Source: UBA7672 sp031419455 | Lineage (GTDB): Bacteria; Pseudomonadota; Alphaproteobacteria; Caulobacterales; Hyphomonadaceae | Length of the DNA stretch: 14,527 nucleotides | Assembly: GCA_031419455.1 (NCBI GenBank) | Contig: JANOKS010000072.1 | Location: 1-14,527, forward strand | Direction: 5' to 3' | Shown here: positions 14,467-14,527 of the stretch, one piece after another | Position numbering within the stretch: the first letter of the stretch is position 1 | How the letters are laid out: each line of letters starts with the position of its first letter | The notes under the pieces: generated by a model | The model's input: the letters and a program-made list of their open reading frames with translations, nothing else | Databases searched by the model: none | What the model was told of the DNA's origin: nothing | Program-made: the position numbers and the translations under genes

Positions 14467-14527
14467 CAAAGGAATGATACGCCGTGACAAAAAGTAACGT
14501 GATTGCGCTGCCCCAGCCAGGGGCGTT
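14449..14527 (+). mobile_element. left end of a probable IS256-family insertion sequence
   Basis: The segment GAGTCTCCACTTTTCCATCA (from 14449) looks like a terminal end of an IS256-type element and is followed by a transposase-like start codon region. The exact border is not proven. A 9-bp inverted repeat, CGGCGTATC (14429-14437) with GATACGCCG (14476-14484), straddles the assumed border, so the IS might begin somewhat further left. The rest of the element lies outside the window. Confidence 0.5.
14484..14527 (+). CDS. N-terminal codons of a putative IS256-family transposase
   Basis: A GTG at 14484 with AAAGGA at 14468-14473 opens a rightward frame, MTKSNVIALPQPGA, running off the window. 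This N-terminus, ending in a PG just before a usual DPLTE motif, is the pattern I know from IS256-family transposases of alphaproteobacteria. Only 14 residues are visible, so the call depends on recall and on the apparent truncation of the neighbouring gene. An ATG at 14474 in another frame stops after seven codons and is excluded. Confidence 0.5.
   Translation, partial: MTKSNVIALPQPGA

Noticed and set aside
1..14527. CRISPR array, tRNA, rRNA or riboswitch
   Set aside because: No regularly spaced repeat series, no tRNA-like cloverleaf with CCA-type end, and no recognisable riboswitch core was seen on either strand.

Overview
The window is a GC-rich (roughly 60-65% by eye) piece of a proteobacterial chromosome. 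It is most likely from an alphaproteobacterium: the IlvD, Dgt-like, ErpA, XthA and ExbD proteins read like members of that class. This placement is inference, because no rRNA, tRNA or phylogenetic marker is present to fix it. The genes are mostly unrelated single units or pairs on both strands, typical of a loosely organised chromosomal region, with dispersed repeats and an insertion sequence entering at the right edge.

Left part (1-5182). The 3' part of a DUF2855-type gene is followed by an imperfect REP-like palindrome (695-786), then a two-gene type II toxin-antitoxin cassette (845-1344, ATGA overlap). Next come a complete dihydroxy-acid dehydratase gene (ilvD), a DUF3137 membrane protein, a perfect 32-bp inverted repeat that overlaps the DUF3137 stop codon, a YqhA/UPF0114 four-helix membrane protein, and a strong hairpin terminator.

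Middle part (5298-9000). A leftward operon has exodeoxyribonuclease III (xthA) followed 11 nt later by a membrane-anchored TIR-domain protein with a Cys-containing extracytoplasmic domain. Divergent from it is an orphan exbD gene preceded by a perfect ATTACA-AG-TGTAAT operator of the BlaI/MecI/CopY type, then a small protein with an Ea22-like motif pattern. A convergent nitroreductase and an unlisted 53-residue membrane protein follow.

Right part (9001-14527). A structured intergenic element precedes an unusual lipoprotein whose mature part is Tyr/Gly-rich and then a long Arg/Asp/Asn/Gly-rich tail with three PPLFxGQQ modules. Then come divergent erpA and dgt-like genes, a secreted protein of an unnamed family, and a leftward TolB-like/TPR protein. 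That last gene seems to have lost its N-terminal domain: it begins at the tail of a domain usually found complete in its relatives, and directly beyond it a rightward reading frame starts like an IS256-family transposase.

The most noteworthy points are the orphan exbD with its BlaI/CopY-type operator, the xthA-TIR operon, the apparently IS-truncated TPR signalling gene, and the low-complexity lipoprotein. I see no CRISPR array, no RNA gene and no clear multi-gene defence or biosynthetic system.
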